In this document: in pieces, positions 17,342 through 25,490 of the stretch
How positions within the stretch are numbered: position 1 is the stretch's first letter
Layout: each line of letters begins with the position of its first letter
Origin: Hymenobacter sedentarius
Lineage (GTDB): Bacteria > Bacteroidota > Bacteroidia > Cytophagales > Hymenobacteraceae
Direction: 5' to 3'
DNA: 64,000 nucleotides
Assembly (NCBI RefSeq): GCF_001507645.1
Contig: NZ_CP013909.1
Location: 3,224,001 to 3,288,000, forward strand
Translations under genes and position numbers: made by a program
Notes under the pieces: generated by a model
What the model was told of the DNA's origin: nothing
Databases searched by the model: none
What the model saw: only the letters and a program-made list of their open reading frames with translations

Positions 17342-17395
17342 ATTGAGCTGATTGGAGTTGAGTATTATTTAATACTCAACTCCAATCAGCTCAAT
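17342..17395. repeat. perfect 26-bp inverted repeat with heptamer structure
   Basis: Arms 17342-17367 and 17370-17395 are exact inverse copies separated by two bases. Each arm is made of degenerate 7-bp words (TTGAGCT, GATTGGA, GTTGAGT). It lies 14 nt after the porT stop and 30 nt before the next ATG, and could terminate porT transcription, though only TTTTC follows. Confidence 0.9.
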
Positions 17396-17424
17396 TTTCT
17401 GCGTTTGCCTCTTTCTTCAGCTGT

Positions 17425-18171
17425 ATGAAAACTGCATTTATTACCGGTGCTTCGTCGGGGATTGGTCGGGCCACGGCGGTAGCGCTGGCCGGGGCCGGTT
17501 TTCAGTTGGTGGTGGCGGGCCGGCGGCGCGAGCGGCTGGAGGAGCTAGCTGCCCAGGTGGCCCCGGTGCCGGTGCATATTCTGGAGTTTGACGTGCGCGA
17601 CCGGGCCGCGGTGCAGGCGGCCGTGGCTACGCTGCCCGCCGAACTGCAAGCGCCCGACGTGCTGGTGAACAACGCCGGCGGTGCGCATGGGCTGGCTCCC
17701 ATCCAAGGCGGCGACCCCGCCGACTGGGACCAGATGCTCGACGCCAACGTGCGTGGCTTGCTCAACGTGACGCACGCCTTGCTGCCCGGCATGACGGCCC
17801 GCCAGACCGGCTTTATTCTCAACGTCGGCTCGGTGGCCGGGCAGGAAGCGTATGCCAACGGCAACGTGTATTGCGCCAGCAAAGCGGCGGTAGGCATGCT
17901 CACCAAAACCATGCGGCTGGATTTGCTGCCCACCGGCGTGCGGGTGGCCGAGGTGAACCCGGGGGCAGTGGAAACCGAGTTTTCGCAGGTACGCTTCAAA
18001 GGCGACGAGGCGCGCGCGGCCAAGGTGTACGAAGGCTTTGAACCCCTTCGCCCCGAAGACATCGCCGAAATCATTGTGTTTATGGTGACCCGGCCGCCAC
18101 ACGTGACCATTGCCGAAGTGCTGGTATTGGCCGGTGCGCAAGGTGCCGCCACCACCATTGTGCGGAAGTAA
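17425..18171 (+). CDS. SDR-family NAD(P)-dependent oxidoreductase (YdfG-like)
   Basis: A 248-residue classical short-chain dehydrogenase. The nucleotide site TGASSGIG starts near residue 7, followed by GRRRERL, which favours NADP; NNAGG is near 86 and the catalytic YCASK near 151. Closest in pattern to YdfG-type 3-hydroxy acid dehydrogenases (MTKTMRLDLLPTGVRVAEVNPGAVETEFS). Physiological substrate unknown. Confidence 0.9.
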   Translation: MKTAFITGASSGIGRATAVALAGAGFQLVVAGRRRERLEELAAQVAPVPVHILEFDVRDRAAVQAAVATLPAELQAPDVLVNNAGGAHGLAPIQGGDPADWDQMLDANVRGLLNVTHALLPGMTARQTGFILNVGSVAGQEAYANGNVYCASKAAVGMLTKTMRLDLLPTGVRVAEVNPGAVETEFSQVRFKGDEARAAKVYEGFEPLRPEDIAEIIVFMVTRPPHVTIAEVLVLAGAQGAATTIVRK

Positions 18172-18187
18172 ATTTTGCTGTGCCTGG

Positions 18188-18859
18188 TTAGCTCAAGCCT
18201 TGCGCTGGGCCTAGGCCGGCAAGTGCTTCCAAAACCGCCCGGTTCATTTCGTGCTTGCCGGCAAACGTGATTAGCTTGGGCGTGGCCCCAAGTTGCTGTA
18301 GCTGCTCTTGTTGCTTTTGCATCTGAAGCAAGGAGATATATTGGTCTTCAGTGCCCAACACAAGCGTCAGGGAGAGACCAGCTAGCAGGCGCTGGGCTGC
18401 GGCGGGCGCCAGGTCTTCGGGAAAGCTGCCGGCCCAGACAATGAGGCTGGCTGGGGCAAAATGTGCCCGCGTAAGCCAACGGCTGACGGTGGCGGTGCCC
18501 TGCGAAAAGCCCAACACGGTGACCTGAACATTGGCGGCGCAAAGCGCCAGCACTTGGTCGGCCAGCTGATTTAGGAAATTGACGTGGTCGTCTATCTCAT
18601 GCAGGCGGTCGTCGCGGGTCATCCAGCTGGCGCCCACGCGGCCGCCGTTGCCGGTAAGGTAAAAACGCGAGAGGCCTTCCGGCGCAATGACGACGGTGGC
18701 CGGGTCGGCTGCGGTGATGAAAGCGAAGTGCCGCGAGAAGTACGCGGCAAGCTGCCCGTAGCCGTGGCACACAAACCACACGCGCTTGGTTGCTGCCGAC
18801 AATTGGCCCAACTGATAATAGCGCGCCGTACGTGTGACGGCCAGGTGGTGTTCAGTCAT
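18188..18859 (-). CDS. alpha/beta hydrolase (carboxylesterase/phospholipase type)
   Basis: A 223-residue serine hydrolase. The nucleophile elbow is GFSQG near residue 115, the acid is likely in LGTEDQYI and the His in FAGKHEMN, the order of the carboxylesterase/phospholipase family. No signal peptide, so cytoplasmic. ATG at 18859 gives MTEHHLAVTRTARYY, typical of homologues; a GTG 11 codons upstream is a possible alternative. Substrate unknown. Confidence 0.82.
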   Translation of the reverse strand: MTEHHLAVTRTARYYQLGQLSAATKRVWFVCHGYGQLAAYFSRHFAFITAADPATVVIAPEGLSRFYLTGNGGRVGASWMTRDDRLHEIDDHVNFLNQLADQVLALCAANVQVTVLGFSQGTATVSRWLTRAHFAPASLIVWAGSFPEDLAPAAAQRLLAGLSLTLVLGTEDQYISLLQMQKQQEQLQQLGATPKLITFAGKHEMNRAVLEALAGLGPAQGLS

Positions 18860-18942
18860 GCCAAGGGGCGGCTTCAGATTGTTTTCAGGCACTATCTAGC
18901 CCAAAACCGCGCGGTGCGGATGGGTAGGCGTACATTCTTCAA

Positions 18943-19440
18943 CTAGCTCGCCGGCAAGTCGTCTGCCGAGAAGTTGAAGGGCATGATGGCGGCCAGGGAG
19001 TTGAAGCGCAGTATGGTGCCGGCGCGGCTGGGCAGCAGCAGTGGGATGAACTGGCCTTGGCGGGCTTCGTATTCGAGCATCACCTGGCGGCAGGCGCCGC
19101 AGGGGAGGGCGGGGCCAAAATCGCCCCCGTTGGGCCGGGCGGCCACGGCCATGCCCACAATGGTTTCATGGTTGGGCTGGCTGGCGGCGAGGCCAAACAA
19201 GGCCGTGCGCTCGGCGCAGAGGCCCGAGGGAAAGGCGGCGTTTTCCTGGTTGGTGCCCCGGAAGATGGTGCCGTCGGCCAGCAGCAGGGCCGCGCCCACG
19301 TGAAAGCTGGAGTAGGGAGCGTAGGCGTGCGCGGTGGCATCGCGGGCGGCTTGCCACGTAGCCCGCTCGGCGTCGGTGAGGTCGTTGGCGGAGTCCAGCT
19401 CTTCGTAGGAAATCAGTTGCTGGCGAGGAATGCGGGCCAT
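18943..19440 (-). CDS. cdd: cytidine deaminase
   Basis: A 165-residue zinc enzyme deaminating cytidine and deoxycytidine in pyrimidine salvage. The zinc site is clear: CAER (catalytic Glu) near residue 75 and PCGACRQ near 112-118; the substrate-binding NQENAAFPSG stretch precedes it. A near-match -7 box TATCTTCG lies about 20 nt upstream on the minus strand. Separated by about 80 bp from the downstream hydrolase gene. Confidence 0.94.
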   Translation of the reverse strand: MARIPRQQLISYEELDSANDLTDAERATWQAARDATAHAYAPYSSFHVGAALLLADGTIFRGTNQENAAFPSGLCAERTALFGLAASQPNHETIVGMAVAARPNGGDFGPALPCGACRQVMLEYEARQGQFIPLLLPSRAGTILRFNSLAAIMPFNFSADDLPAS

Positions 19441-19565
19441 GAGGTGGGAATAAGGGGCGGCGAAGATAAGGCAGTTAACCGCGATTTTTAAGCACCTGCG
19501 GAAAGTTAGCGCAACGGGGACATGGTTGAGCTTAGCATTTGGTTTTCAAGTGCGGCGCCCCCCAC

Positions 19566-19573
19566 TACTTTTG
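19566..19573 (+). promoter_or_regulatory. -7 box TACTTTTG of the saccharopine dehydrogenase-like gene
   Basis: Perfect TAnnTTTG match ending 4 nt before the ATG at 19578; predicts a leaderless mRNA. Confidence 0.65.
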
Positions 19574-19577
19574 CCGC

Positions 19578-20924
19578 ATGACTACCCGCTTGCTTCTGCT
19601 CGGCGCCGGCCGTTCGGCTTCGTCCCTTATTCAGTACCTGCTGCGCCATGCGCCCACCGAAAACTGGTTTCTGACCGTCGCCGATGCCAACCCGGCGCAC
19701 CTGGCCCCGGTGCTGGCGGCTCACTCCAAATACGCACGGGCGGTGCCCTTTGCTTTAGAGCAGGAAGCGCTGCTCGATGAGCTAGTGGAGCAGGCCGATG
19801 TGGTCATTTCCATGCTGCCGGCGCTGCTGCACGGCGTGGTGGCCCGGGCGTGCGTGCGGCACGGGTGTCACTTGGCCACCGCCAGCTACGTGAGCCCGGA
19901 AATCCGGGCGCTGCACGAGGAGGCGGTGACCGCCGGGGTGACCCTGCTCATGGAGTGCGGCCTCGACCCCGGCCTGGACCACATGTCGGCCATGCGGGCC
20001 ATTGAGCATATCCGGGCGCGCGGCGGGCGGCTCACTTCGTTTAAGTCGTATTGCGGGGGGCTGCTGGCTCCTGACGCGGAAGGCGACAATCCCTGGAAAT
20101 ACAAGTTTACCTGGAACCCCCGCAACGTGGTATTGGCGGGCCAAAGCACGGCCAAATACCTGGAAAACGGCCATCCGCGCTTCATTCCCTATCAGCAGTT
20201 ATTTGCCCGCACCGAAACGCTGGCGGTGCCCGGCTACGGCGAGTTTGAGGGCTACGCCAACCGTGACTCGTTGAGCTACCGCGCGCCGTATGGCCTCGAT
20301 GGTATTCCGACCATTTTGCGGGGCACGCTGCGCCGGCCGGGGTACTGCGCCGCCTGGCACGCGCTGGTGCGCCTGGGCCTCACCGATGATACCGTGAATC
20401 TGGATAACCCCGAAGCCATGACCTGGGCCGAGCTGGTGGAAGCCTACTTGCCCGTCTCGCAGGTTCCGGACCTGGACTTGTCGGTGCGCGTGGCCAATTA
20501 CCTGGGCCTGGACCCCACCGGCGAGGAAATGGGGCGCCTGAACTGGCTGGGGTTGTTTTCGGACCGTCCCGTGGGCCATGCCAACGGCACGCCAGCCCAA
20601 CTGCTCGAGCGTCTGCTCAGCGAAAAATGGCAGCTCCAGCCCCACGACCACGACCTGATTGTGATGCAGCACCAGTTCGGGTTTGAGCTGAACGGAGCTG
20701 TCCACAGCCTCACCTCATCACTGGCCGTGCTAGGCGACGATGCCACACACACGGCCATGGCCAAAACCGTGGGCCTGCCCTTGGGTATGGCGGTGCGCCG
20801 TCTGGTGCGCGGTGAGGTGGCGCAGCGCGGCGTGCTAATTCCCGTGCAAGCCGCTTTATATGAGCCGATACTCGATGAGCTGGCGGCTGATTATGGCATT
20901 GTATTCACCGAGGAGGAGCATTGA
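19578..20924 (+). CDS. saccharopine dehydrogenase family protein
   Basis: A 448-residue oxidoreductase of the saccharopine dehydrogenase/LYS9 family. An N-terminal Rossmann fold begins RLLLLGAGRSASSLI; MECGLDPGLDHMSAM and FKSYCGGLLAPDAEGDNPWKYKFTWNPRNVV-type sequence (in the middle) are characteristic of the Lys9-like C-terminal domain. The eukaryotic enzyme splits saccharopine to lysine and 2-aminoadipate semialdehyde; a role in lysine catabolism here is inferred only. The start is the ATG 4 nt after a TACTTTTG box, so probably leaderless. Confidence 0.88.
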   Translation: MTTRLLLLGAGRSASSLIQYLLRHAPTENWFLTVADANPAHLAPVLAAHSKYARAVPFALEQEALLDELVEQADVVISMLPALLHGVVARACVRHGCHLATASYVSPEIRALHEEAVTAGVTLLMECGLDPGLDHMSAMRAIEHIRARGGRLTSFKSYCGGLLAPDAEGDNPWKYKFTWNPRNVVLAGQSTAKYLENGHPRFIPYQQLFARTETLAVPGYGEFEGYANRDSLSYRAPYGLDGIPTILRGTLRRPGYCAAWHALVRLGLTDDTVNLDNPEAMTWAELVEAYLPVSQVPDLDLSVRVANYLGLDPTGEEMGRLNWLGLFSDRPVGHANGTPAQLLERLLSEKWQLQPHDHDLIVMQHQFGFELNGAVHSLTSSLAVLGDDATHTAMAKTVGLPLGMAVRRLVRGEVAQRGVLIPVQAALYEPILDELAADYGIVFTEEEH

Positions 20925-20954
20925 GCTAAACTCCGCACGTCACGGCAGGCATAT

Positions 20955-21677
20955 TTACAGCGCTAAGTAAAACTCTGCCAGCAGGGCCCGGAACTCGCTC
21001 GAATACCCGGGCGCGGCGCCAGTGTGAATCACCAGTTCCTTTTCAGCGCAAACTGCCGCCTCGCGCTCGAAGCGGGTGATGTGCCGCGTCACGCGCGCCC
21101 CTGGGCGATGCCGGATTGATAGGCGTGCCGCTACTGATAAGCCCACAGCTTGGGCCGCCTGCTCGAACCAGGCCATTTCCGGTGGCGGAAGCAATACCGT
21201 GAGGGAACCGCTTGGCAGCAGGAATTGGAAAGCGAATTGAGCTAACTCTTCGAAAGAAAGCGAGTCGGTACTCACGTGCCGGGCCGTGCGGCGCTTCGTA
21301 GCAAGCGAAGGCAGGGACTCCAGAAAAAACGGGGGATTGCACACCATGTGGCTGAAAGGCGCGGGCTGCGCAGCGGCATACTGCGCCAGGCTGGCTGCCC
21401 GCACCTGAATGCGTGCCGCCCACGAGCTTGCGGCCACATTGGCGGCGGCTTGGGCGGCGGCGGCGCTGTCAATCTCCACCGCTTCGATTTCCACGCTGGG
21501 GTGGCGCTGGGCGGCCATGAGGGCGAGCAGGCCAGTGCCGGTGCCAATGTCGAGCAGGCGTGTGGCGCCGGTAAGGTCGGTGGTGGCGCCCAGCAGGCAG
21601 GCGTCGGTGCTCACCTTCATGGCGCAGGCGCTTTGCTCGATGCGGAACTGCTTAAAATCGAAGTAGTCGTTGGGCAT
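20955..21677 (-). CDS. tRNA1(Val) (adenine(37)-N6)-methyltransferase
   Basis: A 240-residue SAM-dependent N6-adenine methyltransferase of the YfiC/TrmN6 type. The SAM motif is LLDIGTGTGLLALM near residue 41-54 and the catalytic NPPFF near 113-117. The N-terminus (FDFKQFRIEQSACAMKVSTDACLLGA) is typical of the family. Substrate A37 of tRNA-Val is from E. coli; related enzymes can act on other RNAs. rnhA lies just upstream with a 9-bp gap, suggesting co-transcription. Confidence 0.88.
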   Translation of the reverse strand: MPNDYFDFKQFRIEQSACAMKVSTDACLLGATTDLTGATRLLDIGTGTGLLALMAAQRHPSVEIEAVEIDSAAAAQAAANVAASSWAARIQVRAASLAQYAAAQPAPFSHMVCNPPFFLESLPSLATKRRTARHVSTDSLSFEELAQFAFQFLLPSGSLTVLLPPPEMAWFEQAAQAVGLSVAARLSIRHRPGARVTRHITRFEREAAVCAEKELVIHTGAAPGYSSEFRALLAEFYLAL

Positions 21678-21686
21678 GAGGCGCGG

Positions 21687-22157
21687 CTACAGCAGCGGCG
21701 TTTGGCTCAAGGCCTCATAGCCTTCGTCTATCAGCAGGCCCTTGCCGAGGGCGCTTTGCACGGCCAGCACGTCGCAGCGCTCGTTTTCGGGGTGGCCGGC
21801 GTGGCCCTTTATCCAGTGGAAGCTCACTTTCCGCTGCCGGTAGATTTTTAGAAAGCGGCGCCACAAATCCTCGTTGGCTTTTTTGCCAAAGTCGGGTTTC
21901 TTTTCCCAGCCAAACACCCACTTTTTCTCCACGGCATCCACCACGTACTTCGAGTCGGAAACGACGCGAATGGGCAGGTCGGGCCGAGTCACGGCTTCGA
22001 GCCCGACAATCACGGCGAGCAGTTCCATGCGGTTGTTGGTGGTGTAGCGGAAGCCTTGGGTGAGCTCTTTTTCGTGGGGGCCGTAGCGCAGTATGGTCCC
22101 GTACCCGCCGGGGCCGGGGTTGCCGCGAGCCGAGCCGTCGGTGAACAGATGAATCAT
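21687..22157 (-). CDS. rnhA: ribonuclease HI
   Basis: A 156-residue RNase H degrading the RNA strand of RNA-DNA hybrids. Catalytic residues are visible in order: D7 in LFTDGSARGNPGPGG, E45 in NRMELLAV, D in VVSDSKYVVDA, and the final D in ENERCDVLA; HWIKGHAGHPENE is the handle region. The ATG at 22155-22157 starts MIHLFTDGSA; the longer open frame upstream runs through a repeat element and is not coding. Confidence 0.95.
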   Translation of the reverse strand: MIHLFTDGSARGNPGPGGYGTILRYGPHEKELTQGFRYTTNNRMELLAVIVGLEAVTRPDLPIRVVSDSKYVVDAVEKKWVFGWEKKPDFGKKANEDLWRRFLKIYRQRKVSFHWIKGHAGHPENERCDVLAVQSALGKGLLIDEGYEALSQTPLL

Positions 22158-22202
22158 GGGGTGGGAGCAGATAGAAGGAGCAGACAGGGCCAGCAGAACA
22201 AA

Positions 22203-22372
22203 AACTCCCCTCCTCAGCTGAGGAGGGGATGTTCGAGCCCTTGGCTCGAACGGGGGTAGTTGACCTCGTTGAACGACACCCGAACGACTCAGGCGCCAGT
22301 CGTTCAACGATTCAACCACCCCAGCTCAACTGCCAAGTTGAGCATCCCCTCCTTGGTAAGGAGGGGAGTTGT
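22203..22372. repeat. composite 170-bp inverted repeat element (CTCCCCTCCT family)
   Basis: Two long arms of roughly 65-70 bp are imperfect inverse copies, running from ACTCCCCTCCT inward to CGTTGAACGAC. Each arm contains its own small palindromes: around CAGCTG at 22216, TTCGAGCCCTTGGCTCGAA at 22232, GCTCAACTGCCAAGTTGAGC at 22324 and CCCCTCCTTGGTAAGGAGGGG at 22346. This nested layout suggests a mobile or repair-derived element. No coding sequence inside. Confidence 0.88.
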
Positions 22373-22394
22373 CGTTCTGGTCAGCCCTGTCGCT

Positions 22395-23471
22395 TCAAGC
22401 CGGAAATTCTTTGGCAAAAAACTGCACCAGGGCCTCAAAAGCGGCATCGGGCACAGCTGGGAAGTTGGCAATGCGCACGGTCGTGTTCTTCAGCGGGCCG
22501 TAGCCGCTGCCCAGGTTCAGGCCCGCCTCCTGGGCCTTGCGCTTGATTTCTTCGATGATGCTAGCCTCACCTTTCAAGCCGATAACGGTGGTGGAGCGGG
22601 TTTCGGGGTTGGTGATAAGGGGCTGCAGTGGGGTGGCCTGCTCGAAGAAGTCGTAGAGCTTCTGGGCGCGGTCGGCCAGGTGCTGGTGCACGGTTTTGAT
22701 GGGCTCGCGGTCGGCCATTACCCGGCTCAACAGATAGATGTTGAGCACGTTGGGCGTGAAGTTGGTTTGGAAGTTGAGCATCTGGGACAGCATGGCGGGC
22801 AGCCCGTTGTAATGCGCCCGGTCGTTGACCAGGCGGGCCTGAGCCACGGCGCGCGGCGAGAGCACGAGCAAGCCTAGGCCGGCAGGCAGCCCAAAGCACT
22901 TCTGCACCGAGGCAAACCAAGCGTCGGCCTTGATGTACTTGAGGTTGAGCCCGCCGAGGCTGCTGGTAGCGTCCACGGCCAACAGGGCGCCGCCGAGGCG
23001 GTTGTAGAGGTTCAGGATAAAGCCCTCGCGGAGCTGGGTGGCGGTGCTGGTTTCGTTTTGGGTGATGCACACCAGGTCGGTTTCCTCGCTGTTGAAGGGC
23101 AGGGCCGCGATGTCGGGCACTTCTTCGAGGCCAAAGGATACGCCCGTGCTGGCGGGCCGCAGGGCCTTAGCGTACTTCAGCCATTTCTCGCCGAAGTCGC
23201 CGTTGTAGAGGTGAAAGCTACGGCGCGGCGTGAGGCTTTGGGCCAGAATTTCCCAGCACTCGGTGGCCGAGCTGGTGAACAGGACAGTGTAATCCTGCGG
23301 GATGTTGAGCTTGGATTTGAGGTCGGCAACGGTCTGGCGCACCAGGCTGGTGACTTTCTCGCTGCGGTGCGGGGCCGAGAGCCAGCCCTCGTCGTGGGCA
23401 TCGGTGAGGTACTGGCGAACGGCAGGATAAACGGCCGAAGGCCCGGGGTTGAAAGTGAAGGTCTGAACCAC
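22395..23471 (-). CDS. class V aminotransferase, phosphoserine aminotransferase-like
   Basis: A 358-residue PLP enzyme of fold type I, class V. The N-terminus FTFNPGPSAVYPAVR, the phosphate-cup stretch FTSSATECWE, the VDATSSLGG aspartate and the Schiff-base lysine in SVQKCFGLPAGLG fit SerC or the related alanine-glyoxylate group. Phosphoserine formation in serine synthesis is the likeliest role, and a hydroxyacid dehydrogenase resembling SerA occurs elsewhere at 52.9 kb. The start is GTG (23469-23471). The gene is followed by the composite repeat. Confidence 0.85.
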   Translation of the reverse strand: MVQTFTFNPGPSAVYPAVRQYLTDAHDEGWLSAPHRSEKVTSLVRQTVADLKSKLNIPQDYTVLFTSSATECWEILAQSLTPRRSFHLYNGDFGEKWLKYAKALRPASTGVSFGLEEVPDIAALPFNSEETDLVCITQNETSTATQLREGFILNLYNRLGGALLAVDATSSLGGLNLKYIKADAWFASVQKCFGLPAGLGLLVLSPRAVAQARLVNDRAHYNGLPAMLSQMLNFQTNFTPNVLNIYLLSRVMADREPIKTVHQHLADRAQKLYDFFEQATPLQPLITNPETRSTTVIGLKGEASIIEEIKRKAQEAGLNLGSGYGPLKNTTVRIANFPAVPDAAFEALVQFFAKEFPA

Positions 23472-23700
23472 GAATTGAACGGATTTTCAGATGGAAGGAA
23501 GGTTGGGGAGGGCTCTGGGTTCCCGGCCGGCAGCACCGGCGCAGGTGCCAGTGGTGCGTTGGGCCGGGAAGAAGCTGCTACCCGCAACGCGTATGGAAGG
23601 TCAAAAAATATCCACCCGCACAAAGTTCGCCCCCAAATACTCGCCAACCGAATGCGCGCCCGGGGAAATTCAGCTCAATTGTAAAACCCGGACTGCAGGG

Positions 23701-24150
23701 TTATGAGACCCTAAAACCGACCTTTTTGGGCTGCTGATTTACGAACCACTGCACGGCAAGCCGATAACTTTCCAGCCCAAAGCCGCTGATGCTGCCCGCG
23801 CAGTTTTTGCCCAGCAGGCTTTTTTGCCGGAAGTCTTCGCGGGCGTGAAGGTTGCTGAGGTGCACCTCCACCACGGGGACGGCAATGGCAGCTACGGCAT
23901 CGGCCAGGGCCACGCTGGTGTGGGTGTAGCCGCCGGCATTCAGCACGATGCCGTGGTGGGTGAAGCCGATTTCGTGGAGCTTGTCGAGCAGCTCGCCTTC
24001 GTGGTTGGACTGGAAGTGCGTGAGCGTGGCCTGGGGGAAAGCTGTTTCCAGCTCCGGAAAAAAGTCATCGAACGAGCGGGTGCCATAAATGCCGGGTTCG
24101 CGGCGGCCCAGCAGGTTCAGGTTGGGGCCGTTGAGGATGAGAATGTCCAT
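23701..24150 (-). CDS. aroQ: type II 3-dehydroquinate dehydratase
   Basis: A 149-residue shikimate-pathway enzyme dehydrating 3-dehydroquinate. Family motifs: ILNGPNLNLLGRREPGIYG at the N-terminus with catalytic Arg and Tyr, QSNHEGELLDKLHE, NAGGYTHTSVALADA and EVHLSNLHAREDFR. The type II enzyme is a small dodecameric fold. ATG at 24148-24150 begins MDILILNGP. Divergent from xerD across a heptamer inverted repeat. Confidence 0.96.
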   Translation of the reverse strand: MDILILNGPNLNLLGRREPGIYGTRSFDDFFPELETAFPQATLTHFQSNHEGELLDKLHEIGFTHHGIVLNAGGYTHTSVALADAVAAIAVPVVEVHLSNLHAREDFRQKSLLGKNCAGSISGFGLESYRLAVQWFVNQQPKKVGFRVS

Positions 24151-24151
24151 C

Positions 24152-24325
24152 AATTCAGTTAACAATTATCATTTAACAGTTATCACGCTGGCACTGGGGT
24201 TGCCGAGGGGCAAGCCATAGTCGTGGTTAGCGGCGTTCTTTGGGACCGCAAGCTACATCGTCGGCTTTCGTGCGCTCGCAATGCCCGCCAGCGTATGAAG
24301 TGTTAAATGGTAATTGTTAACTGAC
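24152..24325. repeat. inverted heptamer arrays between aroQ and xerD
   Basis: The left arm (24152-24190: CAGTTAA, CAATTAT, CATTTAA, CAGTTAT words then CGCTGGC) and the right arm (24289-24325) are inverse copies with a few mismatches. Each arm ends at or within a few bases of a start codon, aroQ on one side and xerD on the other. The interior includes GCTCGCAATGCCC, reminiscent of the GTCATTGCGAGCG hairpins. Confidence 0.8.
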
Positions 24326-25225
24326 ATGACTTGGCCCGTTGCCATCAACCAATTTCAGGGCTACCTCCGGCTCGAAAAGTCTCTGTCGCCCAATTCGGTG
24401 GAGGCCTATGTGCGCGATGTCACCAAGCTCCAGCAGTTTTTGGTGATGCAGCAGCTGCACATGGGCCCCATTCAGGTGACCACGCCGGTGCTGCATGAAT
24501 TCCTGGCCACGCTGCAAGGCCTGGGTTTGAGCGCCACCTCGCAGGCCCGCACCCTTTCCGGCCTGAAGGCGTTTTTCAACTTCCTCATCATGGAAGACCT
24601 GCTCAAACTGGACCCCACCGACACCCTGGAAGCGCCCAAAACCGGCCGCCACCTCCCGGACACCCTCAGCTACCCCGAAATTGAAGAGCTGCTTGCGGCC
24701 ATCGACTTGAGCACCGACGAAGGCCTGCGGGCCCGGGCGCTGCTGGAAGTGATGTACTCCTCCGGTCTGCGCGTGAGCGAATTGTGCGACCTGCGGCTCT
24801 CGAACATGTACGCCGAGCAGGGCTTTGTGAAGGTGGTGGGCAAGGGCAACAAAGAGCGGCTGGTGCCCATCGGCCGCGAGGCCCTGAAGCACCTGAACTT
24901 CTACCTGAGCGGCGTGCGCGGGCACCTCGATATTAAAAGTGGAGCCGAGGACGTGGTTTTTCTGAGCCAGCGCGGCCGGCCGCTGTCGCGCATCACCGTG
25001 TTTACTACGCTCAAAAAGCTGGCCGAGCAGGCAGGCTTGCGGAAGACCATCAGCCCGCACACGCTGCGGCATTCTTTCGCTACCCACCTCATCGAGGGCG
25101 GCGCCGACCTGCGCGCCGTGCAGGAAATGTTGGGCCACGCCAGCATCACCACCACCGAAATCTACACCCACCTCGACCGGGATTATCTGCGCCAGGTTAT
25201 CACCGAGTTTCACCCGAGGAGCTAG
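24326..25225 (+). CDS. xerD: tyrosine recombinase XerC/XerD type
   Basis: A 299-residue site-specific recombinase resolving chromosome dimers at dif together with FtsK. The N-terminal core-binding domain (about 1-95, LRLEKSLSPNSVEAYVRDV) precedes the catalytic domain with Arg in SSGLRVSELCDL, the HTLRHSFATHLIEGGADLR box, LGHASI and the nucleophile Tyr in IYTHLD. ATG at 24326 immediately follows the repeat arm; an in-frame TTG upstream lies inside the repeat. The XerD rather than XerC label is by overall similarity. ftsK is the next gene. Confidence 0.92.
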   Translation: MTWPVAINQFQGYLRLEKSLSPNSVEAYVRDVTKLQQFLVMQQLHMGPIQVTTPVLHEFLATLQGLGLSATSQARTLSGLKAFFNFLIMEDLLKLDPTDTLEAPKTGRHLPDTLSYPEIEELLAAIDLSTDEGLRARALLEVMYSSGLRVSELCDLRLSNMYAEQGFVKVVGKGNKERLVPIGREALKHLNFYLSGVRGHLDIKSGAEDVVFLSQRGRPLSRITVFTTLKKLAEQAGLRKTISPHTLRHSFATHLIEGGADLRAVQEMLGHASITTTEIYTHLDRDYLRQVITEFHPRS

Positions 25226-25490
25226 GACAGGGGAGGGGTGAGGCGGTTGGTGCTGTGGGCCCCGCTACAAAGTCGAGCGAGGAGCTCGGGCGAGGCATAT
25301 AGTAAGATTGCAATGAGCCGGTGGGCACAATGTGCGGCCGTGCAAGGCGTTCCGGTCGTGCTCGGGGCCGCTGCCGTTCCAATTTTAACATGGTTAAATT
25401 GGCTCATCCGTTAATAGAAGGTGAGTTTGGCCTTCTGCTGGTCGTTTACTAGCCTGTATTATGTAAATTTGGCCTTTATGCTTCCGTCGA
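25226..25490. other. xerD-ftsK intergenic region
   Basis: About 265 bp without a supported gene. It ends in a TAAATTTG -7 box for ftsK. No clear terminator is visible after xerD. Confidence 0.5.
25464..25471 (+). promoter_or_regulatory. -7 box TAAATTTG of ftsK
   Basis: Perfect TAnnTTTG match, 19 nt before the ftsK ATG. Confidence 0.6.

Noticed and set aside
22203..22372. CRISPR array
   Set aside because: Only two inverted arms with internal palindromes; no direct repeats or spacers.
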